Shown here: one piece after another, positions 55,548-64,000 of the stretch | Layout: each line of letters begins with the position of its first letter | Position numbering within the stretch: the first letter of the stretch is position 1 | NCBI RefSeq assembly: GCF_014647075.1 | Contig: NZ_BMOM01000003.1 | Location: 1 to 64,000 of the forward strand | Length of the DNA: 64,000 nt | DNA from: Deinococcus aerophilus | GTDB taxonomy: Bacteria; Deinococcota; Deinococci; Deinococcales; Deinococcaceae | Direction of reading: 5' to 3' | The notes under the pieces: model-generated | Database searches by the model: none | What the model saw: only the letters and a program-made list of their open reading frames with translations | What the model was told of the DNA's origin: nothing | Program-made: the position numbers and the translations under genes

Positions 55548-56144
55548 TCAGCTGCCCGTGGCAGCGTCGTCTGCGGCGGCGGCGCCGTCGTCGGTCTGCC
55601 CCTGAGGTCCGTCCGGAGCGTCCAGACTTCCGCGCGGTCCACTGCGCGGTCCGCCGTCACGCCCGCCAGGACCGTGCATCCCGCGCCCCCCTCCCCCGGG
55701 GCCGCCCCTGCCCCCGAACATCCTGAAGGGATCATTCTGCAGCCGGGTCTTCATGTCGGCGGCGCGGTTGCCCGCGATGTTGCCGTCCTTCACGCCCTGA
55801 TCGATGGTGGCGTTCCCGGCGGCCAGGGCGGCGGCCCTGAGCTTATCCAGGCTGATGCCCAGCTGCGCGGCCAGTTTCTGCAGATACACGTCGGCGTAGT
55901 TGGTGCCGCTGCCCTGCGGAGTCTGGCCCTGCCTGTTCTGCCGCTGTCCCGGTTGCGCGGGTTGCACGCGCTGCGGGGTGGGCTGAGCCTGGGTGGCCGT
56001 TCCGGTGGCCGCTGTCCCGGTGGCCGCCGTGCCGGTCTGCTGGGCCAGCACCGCTCCCACCGTCAGCGGCAGCGCAGCCAGGGCGATCAGTGGCAGGCGG
56101 GTCTTGTTGAAGATGGTCTTCTTGACTTGCTTTTCCTGACTCAT
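55548..56144 (-). CDS. Secreted Gly/Arg/Asp-rich protein of unknown function
   Basis: A 198-residue protein with a signal peptide (LPLIALAALPLTVGAVLAQ, cleavage near residue 35), Thr/Ala repeats (TGTAATGTAATGTAT), a Gln/Pro linker, a short helical domain (NYADVYLQKLAAQLGISLDKLRAAALAAGNATIDQGVKDGNIAGNRAADMKTRL) and a Gly/Arg-rich then acidic tail. The helical part resembles the small helix-rich repeats seen in actinobacterial and Deinococcus exported proteins. GGAGGA lies 7 nt before the ATG. Function unknown. Confidence 0.75.
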   Translation of the reverse strand: MSQEKQVKKTIFNKTRLPLIALAALPLTVGAVLAQQTGTAATGTAATGTATQAQPTPQRVQPAQPGQRQNRQGQTPQGSGTNYADVYLQKLAAQLGISLDKLRAAALAAGNATIDQGVKDGNIAGNRAADMKTRLQNDPFRMFGGRGGPGGGGRGMHGPGGRDGGPRSGPRGSLDAPDGPQGQTDDGAAAADDAATGS

Positions 56145-56316
56145 GTGGAGTCCTCCTGTAGGGGTCGTGGGCTGGAATGCGTTTCCTGCCCTGCCCTCAG
56201 CGTGCCAGCGCCGTATCCAGAACCAGCGCACGATCCTTGCAGGAACGGTGAAGGCGCGGTTCACCCACCCGACCCGGAAGGTGGCAACGGTCTCCTCCGC
56301 TCTGGAGGCCTTCTGG

Positions 56317-56322
56317 TATGCT
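56317..56322 (+). promoter_or_regulatory. -10 box of a TTG-started gene upstream of secDF
   Basis: TATGCT, 8 nt before a TTG at 56331. Confidence 0.45.
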
Positions 56323-56330
56323 GCGGCGCT

Positions 56331-56675
56331 TTGCGACGCTTTTCCGCCCCCGCCGCGCTGTGGTACGCGCGCCTGAGCACCTGGCCGGGCGTGCTGACCC
56401 TGCTGTCGGTGCTGGCGGTGGTGCTGGGCACGCCGGTGCGTCCGCCGGACCTGGGTCCGCGTCTGAGCGCCAGCAACGTGGCGCCCGCGTTGCCCGAACT
56501 CCGGGCCGCGCCACAACCGGGCCCCACGGCCCCTGTACTGGGCGCGCCGCCCACCGAGTCCTTCCGCCCATCCGGGGCAGGACGGCGGTCGGGCAGCGTA
56601 CTGACCCGCTGGGAAGCGCCCCACCTGCGCCCCGAACTCACCGTGCTGGGGCGGCGGCAGACGGACGGCGGCTAG
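56331..56675 (+). CDS. Small membrane-anchored protein upstream of secDF
   Basis: A 114-residue protein starting at TTG, MRRFSAPAALWYARLSTWPG, with one hydrophobic helix (VLTLLSVLAVVLGTPV, about residues 21-36) and a proline-rich extracytoplasmic tail (PRLSASNVAPALPELRAAPQPGP ... RWEAPHLRPELTVLGRR). The reading frame is open and the organisation plausible. An ATG at 56318 in another frame would read into secD out of frame and is rejected. It ends 60 bp before secDF, so co-transcription is possible. Function unknown. Confidence 0.5.
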   Translation: MRRFSAPAALWYARLSTWPGVLTLLSVLAVVLGTPVRPPDLGPRLSASNVAPALPELRAAPQPGPTAPVLGAPPTESFRPSGAGRRSGSVLTRWEAPHLRPELTVLGRRQTDGG

Positions 56676-56735
56676 CGGGGCGCAGATGCGTCGCCCCCGA
56701 CCCCTTCCCCCTCTTCCCCCTTCAGGAGCCCCACC

Positions 56736-60233
<3,498 letters not shown>

Positions 60234-60270
60234 AGCCCCCATGGCCGGTACTGGAGGAAGCGCTCGATAT

Positions 60271-61536
<1,266 letters not shown>

Positions 61537-61568
61537 CGCGCAGCGGAGTGTCGGGGGACGAGGCCAGT

Positions 61569-61574
61569 CAGAAT
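61569..61574 (+). promoter_or_regulatory. -10 box of the PhzF-like gene
   Basis: CAGAAT, 6 nt before the ATG at 61581. Confidence 0.5.
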
Positions 61575-61580
61575 CAGGAC

Positions 61581-62411
61581 ATGACCGTGTTCCGCCTGGC
61601 CGCCCGCTACCGTGTCCTCGCCGCGCAGGGGGAGGGCGGCAAGGCCGTCGCCGTCTTTGCTGGTCCGGAGGGTCCTGATGTGGGAGGCGACCTGCAGGCC
61701 CGGGCAGCACAGGCCGGGGCCCCCCTGAGCGTGTTCATACAGTCCGTCAGCCCGTCCGAAGTCTCTCTGCGGGTCTTCACCCCACAAAAGGAGAAGGGCA
61801 GTTCGGACAGCGCAGCCATTGCGGCCCTGACGCACCTGCGCCCGCACCTGCTGGACGTGGCCGAGGTTCATATGGGCGGAGAGACCCTGCCCGCCCAGCT
61901 GTGCGGCGGCGAGTGGCTGCTGCGTCAGGGAGTGCCAGAGGTCGCCGAGGTAAAGGTGGCCGGGACAAGTGCCGATCTCTCCGCCCCCCTCGGCCTGACG
62001 CCGGAGCGGATCTGGACGGCCAGCCTGGGCCGCCCCAACCTGGTGGTCGAGGTGGGCAGTCTCGCCGCGCTGGACGCCTTCATGCCCGACGCACAGGCAG
62101 TCTCGGCACTGGGCCGCGCCACCGGCACGACCGGGCTGATCGTGTTCACGCCGGGCGGGCCCGGGCACGCGGACCTGAGCTTCCGGGCGTTTGGTCCCCT
62201 GAAAGGATTTCTGGAAGACGCCGCGAGCAGCAACATGCTCGCCTGCACGGTGGGAGCGCTGGGACGGCTGGGCCGCCTGCCCGACGACACCCACCTGTTG
62301 AAGGCAGCGCAGCGAAAACCGGGGCAACCTGCGCGGCTGACCGTTCAGTTTGCCGGAATGGCCGAGGGCAGCGAGGTCTGGGTGGGCGGAGCCGCCGTTC
62401 CACTGAGCTGA
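61581..62411 (+). CDS. PhzF-like (phenazine biosynthesis-like epimerase family) protein
   Basis: A 276-residue protein with the two-lobe layout of PhzF/diaminopimelate-epimerase-like enzymes: LSVFIQSVSPSEVSLRVFTPQKEKGSSDSAAIAALTHL matches the first-lobe motif (usually GHPTLAAAHVL), and the second lobe reads GLIVFTPGGPGHADLSFRAFGPLKGFLEDAASSNMLACTVGALGRLG (PhzF members have R.F.P..G..EDPATGSA). The motifs are shifted from the consensus, so activity is uncertain; the assignment is to the fold family only. Substrate unknown. Confidence 0.65.
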   Translation: MTVFRLAARYRVLAAQGEGGKAVAVFAGPEGPDVGGDLQARAAQAGAPLSVFIQSVSPSEVSLRVFTPQKEKGSSDSAAIAALTHLRPHLLDVAEVHMGGETLPAQLCGGEWLLRQGVPEVAEVKVAGTSADLSAPLGLTPERIWTASLGRPNLVVEVGSLAALDAFMPDAQAVSALGRATGTTGLIVFTPGGPGHADLSFRAFGPLKGFLEDAASSNMLACTVGALGRLGRLPDDTHLLKAAQRKPGQPARLTVQFAGMAEGSEVWVGGAAVPLS

Positions 62412-62494
62412 GCTGTCCCACTGACCTGAACTGTGCCCCACCTCTGAACAGAGGAGAACAGTTCGCCGTCACCTTGCCGGCTGCGCGCAGGCCC

Positions 62495-62500
62495 TAAACT
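62495..62500 (+). promoter_or_regulatory. -10 box of rlmN
   Basis: TAAACT, 6 nt before the ATG. Confidence 0.7.
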
Positions 62501-62506
62501 ACCCGG

Positions 62507-63556
62507 ATGCAGCTTCTTCTCGACCTTCACCCCGATTCCTACCCGCTGGAGGGTTTCCGGCGCACCCAGTTGCTGGAATGGGTGTACGTGCAGGGGGTGG
62601 GAAGCTTCGAAGCCATGACCAACCTTCCGGGGCCGGCCCGCGCTGAACTCGCGCAGCAGTATCACCTCAATCCGTTCCGCGAGATCGAGACGGTACGCAG
62701 CCATGACGGCAGCGTCAAGTACCTGTTCACCCTGCACGACGGACGGCAGATGGAAGCGGTCTACATGCCGTACCTGGACCGCAAGACGGTGTGCGTGTCC
62801 ACCATGGTGGGCTGCCCCGCCCGGTGTTCCTTCTGCGCCACCGGCGCGATGGGCTTCGGGCGCAACCTGACGCCCGGCGAGATCGTGGGGCAGGTGCTCG
62901 CCGTGGCCGGAGGTGAGGGGCTGGCCCCCCGCGAACTGCGCAATCTGGTGTTCATGGGCATGGGCGAGGCGATGCTGAACTACGACAACACCATGCAAGC
63001 GGCCCGCATCCTGCTGCACCCGCAGGCGCTGGGCATGAGCAAACGCCGCATCACCCTGTCGACCGTGGGCATTGCGCGCGGCATTCAGCGGCTGGCCACC
63101 GAGGATGATCTGGGCCTCAAGCTGGCGATCAGCCTGCACGCTCCCGACGAGGAGACCCGCCAGCGCATCATTCCGACCGGAGCGGCCAACTCGATTGCCG
63201 AGATCATGGCGGCGGCGCGCGAGTATCAGGGAGTGACCGGGCGGCGCATCACCTTCGAATACACCATGCTGCGCGGCATCAACGACCATCCGTGGCAGGC
63301 TGAGCTGCTCGCGGACCTGCTGCGCGGGCTGGTCAGCCACGTCAACCTGATTCCCATGAATCCCTGGGATGGCTCAGGCTTCCAGAGCAGCACCGAGGCC
63401 GACATCCAGACCTTCTACGATCTGCTGGAAGCGCGCGGCGTGGACGTCAGCGTGCGCCGCTCGCGCGGCAAGGATGCGGGCGCGGCGTGCGGCCAGCTCG
63501 CGCTGAAACGGCCCGGAGCGGTGACCGGCGGCATCCCCAGCGGCGCGGCCTCCTGA
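62507..63556 (+). CDS. rlmN: 23S rRNA (adenine2503-C2) methyltransferase
   Basis: A 349-residue radical SAM enzyme that methylates A2503 of 23S rRNA and A37 of some tRNAs. It has the N-terminal domain, then the radical SAM motif [11 protein letters not shown] (about residues 104-114), [72 protein letters not shown] and the C-terminal conserved Cys in GAACGQLA that forms the enzyme-RNA intermediate. Confidence 0.96.
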   Translation: MQLLLDLHPDSYPLEGFRRTQLLEWVYVQGVGSFEAMTNLPGPARAELAQQYHLNPFREIETVRSHDGSVKYLFTLHDGRQMEAVYMPYLDRKTVCVSTMVGCPARCSFCATGAMGFGRNLTPGEIVGQVLAVAGGEGLAPRELRNLVFMGMGEAMLNYDNTMQAARILLHPQALGMSKRRITLSTVGIARGIQRLATEDDLGLKLAISLHAPDEETRQRIIPTGAANSIAEIMAAAREYQGVTGRRITFEYTMLRGINDHPWQAELLADLLRGLVSHVNLIPMNPWDGSGFQSSTEADIQTFYDLLEARGVDVSVRRSRGKDAGAACGQLALKRPGAVTGGIPSGAAS

Positions 63557-63611
63557 AGAGGGTGCGGCTCCGACCCCATTTACAGTAAGGGTTCAGGAAG
63601 ACAGCGCCCGC

Positions 63612-63617
63612 TACCCT
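63612..63617 (+). promoter_or_regulatory. Candidate -10 box of the truncated secreted protein gene
   Basis: TACCCT about 40 nt before the GTG, with AGGAGG in the intervening leader. Confidence 0.45.
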
Positions 63618-63655
63618 GGATGCGATTCTCGACCCGCATCTCAGGAGGCTTTCAG

Positions 63656-64000
63656 GTGAAGCATTACAAACGTTCCTTGCTTATCGGGCTGATGGGCCTC
63701 GCCAGCGGCAGTTCGGCCCAGACCATGATGGAGACCGTCACGTCCGTCGGCATTCAGAACACCCTGCAGTCGGCCGCCATGCCCAGCCTCAAGGTGCCGG
63801 CCCTGCCTCCGCGGCCCACGCCCGAACAGGCAGCGGGCCAGTCCGCCCAGACTCCGGCTGCGCCCACGTCCGGCAGCGTGGCGACGCCGGTCCCTACCCC
63901 GGCCCCTGCCACGCCCACCCCCCGCATGCCTGTCACTCCACTCACCGCCGAGCAGCAGGAGCGGCTGGGGCAGGCCCGCAGCGCCTTCCAGGCCGGCCAG
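63656..64000 (+). CDS. Secreted protein, 3' end cut off by the window
   Basis: A GTG-started ORF (AGGAGG with 7-nt spacing) open to the window edge, 115 codons seen. It has a signal peptide (KHYKRSLLIGLMGLASGSSAQ), then a stretch MMETVTSVGIQNTLQSAAMPSLKVPALP, a long Pro/Thr/Ala linker and a helical start (TAEQQERLGQARSAFQAGQ) resembling the first helix of a repeat domain. The remainder is outside the window, so no function is assigned. Confidence 0.75.
   Translation, partial: MKHYKRSLLIGLMGLASGSSAQTMMETVTSVGIQNTLQSAAMPSLKVPALPPRPTPEQAAGQSAQTPAAPTSGSVATPVPTPAPATPTPRMPVTPLTAEQQERLGQARSAFQAGQ

Overview
The window is high-GC, densely coded bacterial chromosome that fits Deinococcus or a very close relative (Deinococcus-Thermus). 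The evidence is the fused SecDF, a Thermus-type LysY next to homocitrate synthase (lysine by the alpha-aminoadipate route), a DUF4384/PEGA surface-type protein, a SWIM-SNF2 helicase, and above all the promoter grammar. About 25 genes have a TANNNT-like -10 box ending only 5-8 nt before the start codon, the leaderless arrangement described for Deinococcus. No mobile element, rRNA, tRNA or CRISPR array was seen, and no gene-free gap exceeds about 300 bases. The species cannot be fixed from the sequence alone.

Layout. 33-3240: a heavy-metal efflux operon (P1B ATPase, CadC/SmtB-like repressor, small membrane protein) with a terminator at its end and an operator-like dyad at its start. 3249-6613: a trpE-trpG-trpD operon preceded by a trp leader peptide (WWW...W) and an attenuator. 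6664-10385: a small membrane protein and a SWIM-SNF2 ATPase preceded by a coupled leaderless mini-ORF. 10459-16273: smpB, a degenerate amidase-like protein, a GerMN protein and smc. 16327-21241: Nif3-like protein, tmk, glutamine cyclotransferase, queG and an RlmI-like methyltransferase. 21309-27514: dinB, ppsA with its divergent regulator ppsR, and pgi. 27707-34000: a small unknown gene, aroA, a sorbosone-dehydrogenase-like lipoprotein, an SDR, two small proteins, mazG and a Nudix CoA pyrophosphatase.

33994-43389: PEGA protein, FtsX-like permease, DUF5666-like lipoprotein, clpA/clpS, and a four-gene ABC-2 exporter operon ending in a coupled unknown gene. 43468-52140: minC, a LEA-like protein, several unknowns, a glycine-rich DUF1517-like protein, an HNH-like protein, dihaem cytochrome c, PAP2 phosphatase, an orphan nucleoside/sugar-type ABC ATPase, an EamA transporter and a Bcp-like peroxiredoxin. 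52271-64000: alpha-glucan phosphorylase, unknowns, secDF, lysY and homocitrate synthase, a PhzF-like protein, rlmN and a truncated secreted protein.

The content is largely core metabolism and housekeeping, so the most interesting material is regulatory: the trp attenuator, two leaderless upstream mini-ORFs whose stop codons overlap the start of the next gene, and the recurring leaderless promoter pattern. Functions rest on motif recognition by eye; no database search was run.
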